The position numbers and the translations under genes were made by a program. Positions 14,615-26,034 of a DNA stretch of 64,000 nucleotides are shown in pieces (position 1 is the stretch's first letter; each line of letters opens with the position of its first letter). The DNA is from Adineta ricciae. Its lineage: Eukaryota > Rotifera > Eurotatoria > Adinetida > Adinetidae. Under the pieces are notes generated by a model. It did no database searches, was not told the DNA's origin, and saw only the letters and a program-made list of their open reading frames with translations. The DNA is taken from the NCBI GenBank assembly GCA_905250025.1, contig CAJNOJ010000207.1:62001-126000 (forward strand), written 5' to 3'.

Positions 14615-15063
14615 GGCAACGAAAGAAGCGACGAGAGAGAAAAGAAATACATATATCGATCGTCATATAAGACGTATTCATTGAATATGACATATCCATT
14701 TTCTGTGAAAGTCAAAATTTCAGGTAAAAACAAAAACACAAATTCAAGGATTATTGATCTTCATAAAACTTTTTATTCCTCCTTTTCGCAAATGTAATTT
14801 GACACCAGAAGATTTCTAGTGACAAAATAGTACCGACGATGTGGGATTAACGTGAGAAAGAATGTCTATGAGAAGACGGCGGTGATTAGTGAACAACATC
14901 AATTTGTTTCAGCTTTATTTTTTAATGATTACATTGATGTTTATATGTTTTTTCTGTTTCAGATATATACAAATGCATAATCGACGTCAACTATGTACTT
15001 TTCTCAGCTTGTTATTCTCGTTTGTAACATGTCTGTCAAACTAAATAAGAATCATTTGAGACG

Positions 15064-15797
15064 ATGATGATGATGATGATGCAAGAAGTATTTCACGATG
15101 ATTCGAATCGATCAATGAACTATACAAAAATTGATCATTGTCAAGATAATATTTCGATTGATAATGATGACTATTACAAACAGATTATACATTCAACTAA
15201 ACAAAGACATTCTAATCAAGAGATTAAACTACAGATAATCGTAGCAAATCGGATTCACTTAATTTTGTTTATATTTTTATTCTTAACATGCCAAACATCT
15301 TCTTTACCTCTCTATCAAACACCTTCAGGTAAACTTTCTCATCGAAGAAGTTGTTTGTATATGTTTTCTTTGTAGTCAATTACAATCAACAAGGATTGCC
15401 TGCTGCTATGGTTCAATTATCTGATGGTTCAGTCTATCCTCAACAAGCATACAAAGTTTATCGACGTATTCCAAACCAACAAATGAACGCTATTCCGATG
15501 TATTCGAATGCAGTTGCAGTACAAGTTCAACAACCTCCAACAGTAGTTCTTCAAACTCCTAATCAACAACAATTCACATTACAAATAAGACGCGAACGAC
15601 AACGTCGAGCAATGATTGATAGAATGGTGACATTATTCGATGATGATGGTTCGACATTTTTCAAATACTTCAGACTCATTTCTATGAGATTTTGTTTAGG
15701 TAATGGCCAACTAACGAGAGACGAGTTATATTCAATGGCTTTACGTTCAAATATCTTTCCAAAATTTCATTACTATTTGAAACAGACACCGATCTAG
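15064..15797 (+). CDS. EF-hand protein with hydrophobic leader
   Basis: Three exons are joined in phase by introns of about 50 nt, at about 15330-15375 and 15651-15699. The N-terminus begins with six Met codons made by an ATG repeat. A hydrophobic stretch, IHLILFIFLFLTCQ, at about residues 60-75 could be a late signal sequence or signal anchor. A Gln/Pro/Val-rich middle follows. The C-terminal exons join to give DDDGNGQLTRDE, a canonical 12-residue EF-hand loop with D1, D3, N5, G6, L8 and E12. The intron falls inside this loop. Only one EF-hand is visible, whereas most such proteins carry pairs. The true start is uncertain; the ATG run itself may be the initiator. The family is not recognised beyond the domain. 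Confidence 0.65.
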
Positions 15798-16036
15798 ACG
15801 ATTTCGTTTGAGTTAGGTTTTCAAATACTGCTAAGACTACTACTGGATTTGCACGTGGTCCTATGTTTTTGTATAGTGTGTTCTGCTTTCTCCTTTGTAT
15901 TTACTGTTGCTACGTCTTCTTGTCCTGTTTTTTCTTTCTTTCTTTCTTTCGAGCAATATGGAATGAAGAGATGAATTAGAAATGTACGAGGAAGAAATGT
16001 TTGATCAACGAAAAGGAAACTTCGTATGGAAATTAT

Positions 16037-16851
16037 TTAAAAATAACGAGTGGGAGAATCGAATGTTTGATTCGGTACTGATGGTATTGGTGTCGAACAC
16101 AGTGGAACAGTGTTTGTAGAACATGGTGTATAGTAGGATGTATTAGTTTGACAATTATTACTGTTATTTGTGCAGCAATCTACTGGACAGCATGCATCAC
16201 TCGTTGTTTGAGTCCATAGTTGAGCTTCCTGAATGTCGTTCGGATTCGACATGAGAAAAGATCTAGGACAAATGACGAAGAAAGTTAAGCGGCGAAACAG
16301 TACATCTTTTTTTACTCTTTTGTACGGTCATTGTTCTTCGATTGATGTTCTGCTCGTTTCTTATTCTCATAACATCGTGCAAAAATAGCCCGATCGTAAT
16401 TAAGAACTCGATCCTTTTGTGTGGAGAGTTGATTATCATAATAAAAATTACCGTAAGACATATTTGTTGTTTTGTATCGTTCTGCCGGTCGACAGATACA
16501 AGCAATCGTTGGATTGGAAGCAATCTTATCACAATTAGATGAATATACGGTCTTGTACAGTAGTTGAAGTGGGCGAAAGCAACTAGATGGAGTGCATTCA
16601 TTCATATTATTGTTGATCGAACTGTTGCAGCAGTTCGAATAGGAATACATTGTGTTACATGGCTTGTAGTTGTTTGACGAAAGGCAATTATTAGTCGAAT
16701 TGTAAGAAAACATTAGTGTTTGTCGAGATCGAAAGAAAGTAACAAGATTTCGATTACGAAAAGATGAGTTTAAGTTCGAGAAAAAAAATGAAAAACTGAT
16801 TGAAGGCGCGTGAATACAAAAACTTGCAAGAAAACTTGAGTAATTCAGCAT
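16037..16851 (-). CDS. Uncharacterised Cys/Asn/Ser-rich protein, two exons
   Basis: Exon 1 (16851 to 16316) encodes a Ser/Asn/Tyr-rich region with clustered Cys, such as NNCLSSNNYKPCNTMYSYSN, then a basic helix DRVLNYDRAIFARCYENKKR. A 53-nt intron, 16263-16315 (GTAAAA..CCTAG), joins in phase to exon 2, which encodes SFLMSNPNDIQEAQLWTQT and a Cys-rich tail, DACCPVDCC, ending ..FDSPTRYF. The ATG at 16849-16851 has an acceptor-like AG about 7 nt upstream; an internal Met at about 16713 is the alternative start. There is no clear membrane span. I do not recognise the family. It is divergent from CHMP1, with 146 bp between the starts. Confidence 0.5.
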
Positions 16852-16997
16852 TGAAATCTATCCAAGTGAACTAATGCCATCTATTAAGATCAAATTTCTC
16901 TCAAAATCTTCCAATCCGTACGCGTATTTACGTATTTTACTACTAAGAACCTATTTCCGTCGGTTAAATTCTTTCAAAAGACAAGATTTATTCGATC

Positions 16998-17706
16998 ATG
17001 GGAACCAACGCTGAATTTAATCTTCGTTTCACGAAGAAAATGATCGAAAGAGAAGCATCAACCGCTGAGAAAAAGTATGAAACAAGTCGGAAGAAAGCAT
17101 TGGATGCTTTGAAGAAATCAGGTGATATGGAAACAGCTCGTATCTACGCGGAAACAGCTGTTCAAAATCGAACAGCACACAATCAATTTTTAATGATGGC
17201 ATCACGAATCGATAGCGTCATTGCTAAAGTAATCGAATTGAAAAAATAACGAATGATATCTTTCAATACTTTCCTTCAGGTTCAACAGGCAAATGCGCAG
17301 AATTTAATGATGAAAAATATGAGTCAAATGAATAAGATGCTGGAAAGTGTGAATAAGGAAATGAACGCTGGTGAATTATCGAAAGTCATGGATAGATTCG
17401 AACAAGTAAGAATCAGTTGTTTTCATGAAGATTCGAGAGAATGTACTGTTTACTGAATCCTAGGCATTTGAAGAATTCGATGTGAAAGAACAAGTGATCA
17501 ACAGAGCAATGAATGAAGTAATGGCTACTAGTACACCAACGGAAGCTGTTCAAGATCTTCTACGTCAAATTGCGGATGAAAATCATTTGGATATTCGTGC
17601 TCAACTTGATGCTATTCCAACAGTTCAACATTCAGTTGCTACACCAGCTCAACAGGAAGCTTCGGCACAAAGTAGTCGCTTAGCTGCTCTTCGTCACGCT
17701 ATTTAA
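16998..17706 (+). CDS. CHMP1: CHMP1, ESCRT-III subunit
   Basis: Three exons are separated by introns 17229-17279 and 17406-17463. The product starts MGTNAEFNLRFTKKMIEREA, has the basic helix-1/helix-2 core (STAEKKYETSRKKALDALKK), and then QQANAQNLMMKNMSQMNKML. The acidic C-terminal half ends with a MIT-interacting motif, SSRLAALRHAI. The total is about 199 residues, normal for CHMP1. The protein is cytosolic and polymerises on membranes during multivesicular body formation, cytokinesis and nuclear envelope sealing, recruiting VPS4 through the C-terminal motif. The start is set by the family N-terminus. I cannot separate CHMP1A from CHMP1B because the duplication is vertebrate-specific. Confidence 0.95.
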
Positions 17707-18352
17707 TATAACTGCTTGTGCTTGACATAAACACTAACATGTCTATTTGTATTTCTTGGATCAGTTCGTCAGATAATTGTATTTTCTTCTGTAACAAAAC
17801 AACAAATTTCTTCCTGGTCAGATTCGATTAAAGATAAAGATATCAATAACATTTCGATGTTTTTTGTTTTTTCGAATTTTACATAATGCTGATTGGAAAG
17901 ATATACTATAGATAATTATCGATAGTGAATAATTACAGATGTATTTTGTTTAACTGCATTCACGGCGTCATATTTAGCGAACGTAAATGACTCATTTCAT
18001 TCACCTATTTCCACCGTTTTTTCCCATTGCTATTAGATTCTATAGAAGTTAGTACTTACTTCCTATGAATGTTCGTAAATAACTTATTTTATTTTAATCG
18101 AATATCTTCTCATCATTTTACTGACGATTTTATCCATTATTCTGTCATATTCCTTTGATTTGTTGGTTTTTTCCCTGTCGATGACGTCGTGCAGTTAAAC
18201 ATGTGAGCTTAAAAGTCATTTTCGCGCATACAGAACGACATAAAAACGAGGTTGTTTACATCGAAGGTGCGTTTTTTCTTCTTCTGCCTTTTATGTCGAC
18301 ATATCTTGGTAGTCAGATTAAAAAGTTTTGAAATAAGATAATTCTGTTTTAG
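17707..18352. other. Intergenic interval, no gene seen
   Basis: About 650 bp lie between CHMP1 and the HOIP-like gene. It is AT-rich with no long open frames. It ends at an acceptor-like TTTTAG directly before the next ATG. Confidence 0.5.
18351..18352 (+). promoter_or_regulatory. Acceptor-like AG abutting the HOIP-like ATG
   Basis: TTCTGTTTTAG ends exactly at the start codon. It is compatible with spliced-leader addition or with a 5' UTR intron. Confidence 0.5.
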
Positions 18353-21300
18353 ATGACAGTACCATTTTCTGACTACCGATTGTTGCCGGTAGAGGATATC
18401 ATTCTAGCGAACGTTCGCGTGGATCACGTATGAGTCTCACTGACACGAAATATTTTTTCTTTCTATTTCTATTTCTTTATAGATCCCAGAAGATTTGACT
18501 AGTTTATTTGGTGCATTGACACCCCTTTATTTGATATTCTCGCGAGGTGCAACTGATGGAATACGTTTAAGTCAAACGATTGTCAGCGATCTTAAAAAAA
18601 AAGTAGTTTGAAATCTTTACTTGGTTGGCAGGATGATATCGATTTCTTTTGCTGTAGACGAACACATTGTGTTTGTTGGAATATGTTGGCTATCGATGCG
18701 AGACAGATGATCACTATGTCTATCGATCTGAGACATCGTATGACGAAACAGTGCGACGTCAAGAGGGAGCAGAAGAGTTTGTAAAGTTTTTCAGCTACTT
18801 AAAAGCTGCGAAAAGCGAACCTGTGGATAATTTAAAAGAATTCCTTCAAGTAAAACCAGTCTTTACGATGAGTATACAATTCAATGCTCGATTTTTATTC
18901 TAGAAACATTCCTCGCAATACCGTACAACATCTTCTGTTGTAAGACTTATGCTTGGTTATTCATAAGCTCAGATATTTCTCCTTTAGCGCACTCCACTCA
19001 CTGCCGACGAGATCGAAAGAGAAAACAAAAATGCTCTAGAAATGTTTCAGTCATTCAAGGTTAAGCTTGTTGTCTGATATTCTTAAGAAGAACTTTATTT
19101 CGTCGTAGAAAAGTCTCGTAACACCATACAATTCATCGCCCTCATCGGGTTTCATTCGTCGACAGCTGGCGATACTTGTTTTGAAACAGCTTTCATCAAA
19201 CCTCGACTGTACCACTGACGACATTGATGGAAAACTAGATCAATATATAATCGAATTAAAGAATCGACAGCAACCAACGAGAGAATGTCGAGCAGATGAA
19301 GTCTATATCGAGTGTCTTATTCGATCAAACTTTGATATAAATCGAGCTGTCGGCATGCTGAATCACTATCCGCCGAATTTAGTATGTTTTATTCGATGTC
19401 AATTACTTGTATTCTCTTTCGTTTTGATGTTGCTCAGACTCCGCGTACAGAACAACCTATTCCACAAGAACCAGTCGAAGTATTCTCAAAAGATGCCAAA
19501 GTATATCTATCCAAATATTCTGGCTGGTCGACTACATCGTTTGATACGAATAACAACAAGATACAAGCATCACTTGAGCAAGATGTAAGTATTAGCAACG
19601 ACTGAAATGCAACTTCTATTAGTATTCTCATTTAGAAATGGAATGACATTGAATATCTGTTACTAGCCATTCAACATTTACACCAAAAAAATGACGAAAA
19701 ATCAGTAGATGAAGAATTTGTTTCGGTATTTCGACAAAGAAGACTTTTTTCTAAACGTAGTTATGTTTTTGTATAGAAAATGTTCCGATTAATTCATTCG
19801 GAATTATCTCATCTGATTGGTGATCAAGTACCAGTTAAACTTGAAACACTTGCTAGAATTCTATGTGAACGTTCGGGCGAAGTTATCGAAAACTTGGACG
19901 TAGAAACGTTGAAGAATATCCTGACATCGGTAGAATTCAACGATAATTTCATACAGAATACAATAGCCTGCTTAGAATTTACTTGTTCAATGTGCACTGG
20001 CTCATATCCACGAACGAAAATAGAAGCAATGCTTCTGTGCGAGCATAGCTTCTGTTTCGATTGTGTCAAACGATACTATCGGGTGAAAATCTTTGAGATA
20101 ACGGATGAGAATTCATTAAAAATGTTCACGTGTGTCGAGACTCCTGTTGAAATCGCGTCCGACCGACGATCGAACTTCTTACCTTGCTTGTTTTCGAAAG
20201 TATGTTTTGACAAACATCGAAATATATTTTTAGAAATCTTTCTTTAGATTAATCAATGGTTCAAAGATGATCCCGAAGCTCTTAGAAAGTGGGAACGCGA
20301 TTCTTTAATCGCATTAGCTGGCGAAAGAATAAAAAAATGTGGTAGTTCAAAAGTAAATATATTTGCGTGTAAATTTCGATGTCTGGTTTTGGTTTCTGAT
20401 ACTTTAGTGCACCGGATACTATTACTCCGATAACGATGATACCGTTGGTGTTGCTCGTTGTCAAGAATGCAACTTCGCTCAATGTCGACTTTGTGCGAAA
20501 AAAGTGAGTAACTGGTTTTATAATTAATTTACTTGACATCTCTCTTGAAATCCAGTGGCATGCGGAACATTCGACTATGAATTGTGATGAATACACGGAA
20601 TGGTTAATTGAAAACGATCCTGATGATGAAACCGTGCGAGCGTTGAAGATCATAAGCGATACGGCTATTGTATGTCCAAAATGTGAACATATTTATCAGT
20701 AGTATGTTAATAATATGACGAAATCAGTTGATAGGGTTTGATTTTTAGTGAAGCGGGAGGCTGCGAGCATTATACGTGTTTGACTTGCAAGACAGATTTT
20801 TGTCGTATGTGTTCCACACTCTTCTATTCACCTTCCAAAGAACCGGTATTGATTTATCAAAAATATATAGATTCAGAAATAGACATGGATTTTCTTTAGA
20901 AATGCAACAAAGAAAATTGCACTTTAAAGAGTACGATTCACGCACATTGCGCTTGGAATTGTTTTCGTGAAACTCGTATTGCTGAAATTCAGACAATTCA
21001 CAAAGTATTAGAAGTAAGTATCGTGCTTTGTTTTCTTCGTAGAATATATTTTTTCGTCTTCAAACAAGGATCAAGAAGTAGACATAGATGCAGAATTGGA
21101 AAAAATTGCCGAAACACAACAAGAAAAATGTCCAATTAGTGGATGTGACAAAAAAACATCACCCATCAGCGGTGGTCGACTATGCGAGTATGCGTTCTCT
21201 ATTATTTTGTCATTGTGATTGGTGTTATCTTTATTCATCAGGGTTTGCTATAAGCATTTTCTCTGTTCTCTAATATGGCGTTTTCAAATTGAGCCTTGGT

Positions 21301-21558
21301 ATGTAATTAAAACAAGAAACAATATTTATCAAACTCATCTGTTTCAGGGATATTTATGAAGATAATAATCTACAGCAAATGCTGACGAAATCATCCGTTA
21401 CTATTCCGACAGATTGTAATCGAAATAATTTAATTGCAGTATGTGATGTTATTCGTGAGAAATAGTTTTTGTTAATTTGTCTTTCCTTTCAGTTGTGTAA
21501 AGATAAATTAAAACAATTACTGGGTAAGCCGAAAAAATTGAAGAAACCTAAAGTATAA
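18353..21558 (+). CDS. RNF31-like: HOIP/RNF31-like RBR E3 ubiquitin ligase
   Basis: The product comes from many short exons. The N-terminal part carries a PUB-like segment (DGIRLSQTIVSDLKKK then LCLLEYVGYRC). Next is a UBA-like stretch (DEVYIECLIRSNFDINRAVG). RING1 is CSMCTGSYPR..LLCEHSFCFDC. The IBR is CQECNFAQCRLCAKKWH. RING2 is CPKCEHIY joined by an intron to HEAGGCEHYTCLTCKTDFC, where GGC carries the catalytic Cys. After RING2, CPISGCDKKTSPISGGRLCE then VCYKHFLCSL and the helical ..WDIYEDNNLQQML match the linear-ubiquitin-determining domain of HOIP (compare CGKETPAGYAGLCQAHYKEY). HOIP makes Met1-linked ubiquitin chains. No NZF zinc fingers were seen between the PUB-like and UBA-like parts, so it looks like a short HOIP. 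The start lies right after an acceptor-like TTTTAG. The end, TAA, is at 21556-21558. Confidence 0.85.
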
Positions 21559-21786
21559 CGCCTGGTGATTTCGGAATACGACGGTTAAGACAGATGTTTG
21601 CAACTTTTTTGTTAAATTTTTTAATGGTCTTTAAAAAAGTCGGTTTTGCATATTTATGTTATTTGTAAAAAGAAATATACAAAAAACGATACCTAATATT
21701 CTAGATTTGATATTGATTGCTGTGATCTGAAGAGAAAAAGAATTATTCATTATATTTCTTCTTACCGTTTTGCTCTTTGAGAACGA

Positions 21787-22782
21787 ATGGCCACTGGTAG
21801 AGGTTACAGAATTATGAGTTCTACTTCATCATCATTTGATCGAACGAACAGCACTCGGTGGAATTCGGTAAATATTAAAATGTATACTGTTTGAATGATG
21901 TTCTTTGAGAACTTGTTCAATTATTGAACGCAGGTTCTACATACCAACAATTTTATTTTCCTCATATGTTTAGCCACATCGAACTTGTTCACTGAATTCG
22001 TGTGAATTACGTGATCAAGATCAAATGACTTTGAATATTATTAGTAAATTGAAAGTAATCCATTAGTCTCGCCTTTGATGTGAGTGTAACTGCGATTTTC
22101 AGGCGAGGATTCAACGACATCAGCGGATTGATCGCTCGACAATTGAATCAGAAGTCGTTGATATCAAATATGAAATGGATCCTCATCGATATGATATCAA
22201 CCAATGGAGAAAACAACTATCACTCAACATGTCGAACTGTCCTGATCGTATTTTACGTGAATCAATGGCATACAGTGATGATCCTCACAAAGCACAGTCC
22301 ATCATAGCAAAAAAGTCGAATGAAACAAATTCAAATCGAAATCCTGTTGAATCTTCACTTAATAATCTTACAGACTATTTAACGACACTTCGGGATGATT
22401 TAAAAGCGAATCCATTGACAGATCTGTTTAGTACTGTTTACAATGTCAATGATAGCGATTCGGACGTAATGTTTTGTCCTCTGAAGTCTAGACAAAGCGA
22501 TTTCTCCTGATGGAAATTTTCTTTTTTTAGCGTATCAATCGTTTATTTCTCAGCGAAGCATTACATTTCTGTCCTGCCCTTTCACATTATACTTGCAATG
22601 AAGCACATGCCGCAGTGCAAGGAATCCGTGCAGTAAACTATCATTTAAACGAGCCTGATGATCTTCTTGCAATTCTTAAAACATGCCATTCATCTGATGA
22701 GGTTCGACAATATTTAGAACAACGATTGTCAAAGTCAATCGACCATTCAGTAAAACGAATTTGTTCATTTCCAATCAATTGA
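21787..22782 (+). CDS. Uncharacterised protein
   Basis: Four exons join in phase. The product starts MATGRGYRIMSSTSSSFDRT. The second exon contains CELRDQDQMTLNIISKLK, the third RIQRHQRIDRSTIESEVVDI and a polar Asn/Ser-rich region, and the last HFCPALSHYTCNEAHAAVQG followed by a helical ..DDLLAILKTCHSSDEVRQYL. It ends ..RICSFPIN at a TGA at 22780-22782. No signal peptide, membrane span or known motif was recognised. It starts 228 bp after the HOIP-like gene on the same strand, with an acceptor-like TTTGAG just upstream of the ATG. It is convergent with PGAP1. Confidence 0.6.
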
Positions 22783-23120
22783 AAACACTGAAATGATTCT
22801 TTTAGCATCTATCGACATATTCAACATCACAATCCTTCGATTATCATCGTCCAAATCATTACAATTCTCCAAATAATGTCGATTAATCATTAAGTAAGGT
22901 GAAATAAAGTTTTTTTTCATTATATCTTGAATTAAAGATCATATTTTTTCTCTGATTTTCTTTTAGAACCGCTTACCACAAGTGCTGAATATCTTGACAA
23001 AAACCTAGAGCATAAATCAAAAATAATTTATTAATCAATGTTATGTATTGTATATTTTTGAAATTAAAAAAAATTGTTTCAAAGTTTGAGGTATAAGAAA
23101 AAAATTGTGCTATTTTAAGT
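22783..23120. other. Convergent 3' intergenic region
   Basis: An AT-rich spacer of about 340 bp between the ends of the unknown gene (plus) and PGAP1 (minus). It contains AATAAA-like motifs (for example GAAATAAAGT near 22901), consistent with polyadenylation on both strands. No gene seen. Confidence 0.5.
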
Positions 23121-26034
23121 TTATTCTTGATGAATTGGAACAAAGAATATCACAGCAGCATGAATGAATACGAAAAAGATTAATATCCAAAGATGATACA
23201 TTGAATAAGAACAACAAATTTGACTAATCAATGCTAATGAAACAAGAAGAAATCGATTATATCGAAAAAGCATTGATTTCATCTTTTGAATCGTTCGAGA
23301 CTGGGATCGATCAAAGACAAATCGAAGATAGAATGATCCAGTGCAACAGATCGCCGAAACGAGTGATGGATCGGACATGATTATATAAATTGGCAATAAA
23401 CCTTGAGCGAAAATGGTTTTAACATGAATAATAAATCCGGTAACATTAAGACAAACTAAAAGACCATGAAAGAAAAGTAAGGTCGACAAAATCTCTTTTA
23501 AACGGCGATTAAGCGTTCCGCGCCATAAAACATGAAGCAAAGCTAACAGAAATAAACTAATATGACCATTTGAACCGCTAAATACGAATGTGGATAGCAG
23601 TGGCATACTCAAAGTAACCCATTGGATCAAACGTACATATTTCATTTGCCGACTCAATTCATTATGAAGGAAAAGCACTCCGGGATATAACAACGAGCGA
23701 GCGAAATCGAATATCATATAATCGATAACAAAGGATATCAATGCCCAAACACTTAGTGCAACATAATAGAGAATAAGTGGTAAGAGGAAGAAATAATAAC
23801 CATTTGAATGAATGTTTACAACAAAATCAGATGCTGGAAACAGAATGATAATCATTTTATAGAGACAGGTGATTACTATAGCGACAGGAAGATGGATTTG
23901 CCATGCAAGCATTGTTTGATATGTTCGAAGTCGAGCATCATTGACTTGCATCGAATAAGAAATACATAAAACCGTAAAGAGAAATGTTGGCAAAAGGAAT
24001 ATGTAGTAACGAACTAATTGAGCAAGGATGTCGAGGAATGAATAGTGAATTTCGATTGTATAGGTCGATTTGGGATCGAGGAAGAATTCGAGAGAAGCGG
24101 GTTGATCAAATGACATCGACGATGGCAAACGATGAAGTTTTAAACGCATTTGTCGGTGAAGAGATTCGGGAAGAGTAGACGATGGAGATGAAGGATTGCG
24201 CAAAGTAACTAAATTGTATAGATCTTCATGAGACCATGGAACGTGGAAATGAATCAACGGAATTTGTTGATTATCGGATGAAAGATGAACGCTGTAGACT
24301 TGCCAAAGATGATTGAGTGTTGGGAAAACCAACTTTTTATAACCGATTTGTTTTAACGATAAGATTTGTGAACCAAAACTAGAAAAGAAAAAGAAAAGAA
24401 ATGTATAGCACTGATCAAAATAACTTACGTTGAAAGATCAACAATTTCATCATCTTCATTTGTTTGATAAATGTCAAATTGCGCTTTCTGATTATCCAAC
24501 CGAATGAGAATTGAATCATATTCTTTGGCATATGCATCTAATTTTCTTCGATCAAATCGAATCGTTTTACGATTTCCATATGTGGGTGGAATGGGTAGCA
24601 GAGTGCGAGTGACTTCAGTTGTCTTCTCATTATTTTTTAAATAAATTCTGACATTAGTTGAATGAATAATCGTAGTGTGATATTTCGAATCCTTCAATGG
24701 AATCAAATAATCGTTATCGTCTTTCCGACGAACTGATAAAGTTGACTCAGTGACTACGACTGGATTTTTGTTCAAATTCAAAGCAGTATCTGATCCAAGA
24801 CGATGATCAACCGAAGGTAAAAAATGTTTTTTAAGAATCTAAAATCTAGAAATAGTATACGGAAAACATTTGAAGAATACGAATCAACCTTCATCATGAT
24901 TTGAGAATTTGGATTTTTTTCTTGAGTAATTTCAAGTAATGCTCGTGTCGTTCTCAAAACTAATTGTCGACACCAAACAATACAACGGTGATCAGTAGAT
25001 GTCCAAACATGAGGAACAGCACTCGTGAGAACATCGATCGATCGACTTTCATCAGTCAAGCCATCCAACGAACATAAATCACTTCGAACAAGATGATCTC
25101 TGCAAATATTCGATTATAGTTTTTCTCTACATTCCTAAAGACATTCAACATACCGATCGCCACCAGCTAAGGAAACTAAGACAACATGTTGAAGGGAATT
25201 ATTCCATTCGTTTTTCCAATATTGATTTACACGAGAATAGAAATCAATTACATAACGATCCGAATGAATCACTGGTGCTTGATGTGGTGTTGCTTGTGTA
25301 ATGATCAAACGCACCGTATTTGGATTAAAACGATCTGATGGCTGAAGAAAAACCGCACCTAAATATATTCACTTTGAAGATGACTATTCACGTGGATTAA
25401 ATCAAAGTTACGAGATAGTAAACCACCGATAGAATTTCCAACGAGAATAACTGTTTTGCTTGTCTTATACAACGATAAAATCGTTTGAATTGCATGGGAA
25501 ACGAACTGAGCTTGTTGCTCGAGCACACCTCCGAACAATGCGGATAATTCTTCATTGAAATCGATCGAGAAATAATCCAGTTGTTGCTGTTCATTCATAC
25601 GATAAGCTACAGAACCAAGAGAACGAACCTGTCGGTAACTATCCGCATTACCAACAATGAACAGAACCGGTGAACCTAAAATCTCAGATAAATATGACTA
25701 AATGTCAAAACTGTTTTCAAACCAGAAAATTGATTTCGTTTGTGAGCTTCGCATCGAACACCTTCACAATAGGAGTAAAGTCCATAACGCCGAAATCGAA
25801 TTTCAACATCTTTTGCCATTTGAATTCGATGGTAAGTCGGTGCTTCGAACATATACGTCATTTCTAAACAAAAATGCAAACAGTTTTCATACATCGCAGA
25901 TGAAAACTTATCTTCTTACCACAATAGTTGGACTCATGTCGAAATAAATAGGCAAATAGTGCCGTAAAGAATAAACTAATTATCACAATAAAAACTAGAT
26001 TTTGAACAATCGAAAGAATCGTACGTGAAGACAT
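23121..26034 (-). CDS. PGAP1: GPI inositol-deacylase PGAP1
   Basis: The ATG at 26032-26034 opens an N-terminal membrane segment (MSSRTILSIVQNLVFIVIIS). The lipase part contains SPVLFIVGNADSYRQVRSLG, QLDYFSIDFNEELSALFGG, and the nucleophile elbow VGNSIGGLLSR (GxSxG; usually GHSMGG in relatives, so His is replaced by Asn). VLTSAVPHVWTSTDHRCIVW matches the conserved PGAP1 region that includes the catalytic His. A long C-terminal exon (23121-24332) encodes LIHFHVPWSHEDLYNL and many hydrophobic segments. PGAP1 is an ER multipass enzyme that removes the inositol acyl chain from GPI anchors, a step needed for efficient ER exit of GPI proteins. Introns are short. No damage seen. Confidence 0.93.

Larger units (their letters stand above)
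11222..15063. other. 3.8 kb interval without a recognisable gene
   Basis: No exon chain with convincing codon pattern was found on either strand; the open frames are short and biased in composition. The interval contains a (TA)n run near 12906-12923, GAA-rich stretches near 12990-13020, a GA run at 14591-14614, and an exact 20-nt repeat at 12224 and 14907. It could hold long UTRs, distal regulatory DNA or noncoding transcripts. It is unusually long for this otherwise packed window. Confidence 0.6.

Noticed and set aside
12849-14739. Several minus-strand open frames in the gene-poor interval
   Set aside because: Phe/Ser/Leu-rich translations of GA- and TA-rich simple sequence, with no splice logic.
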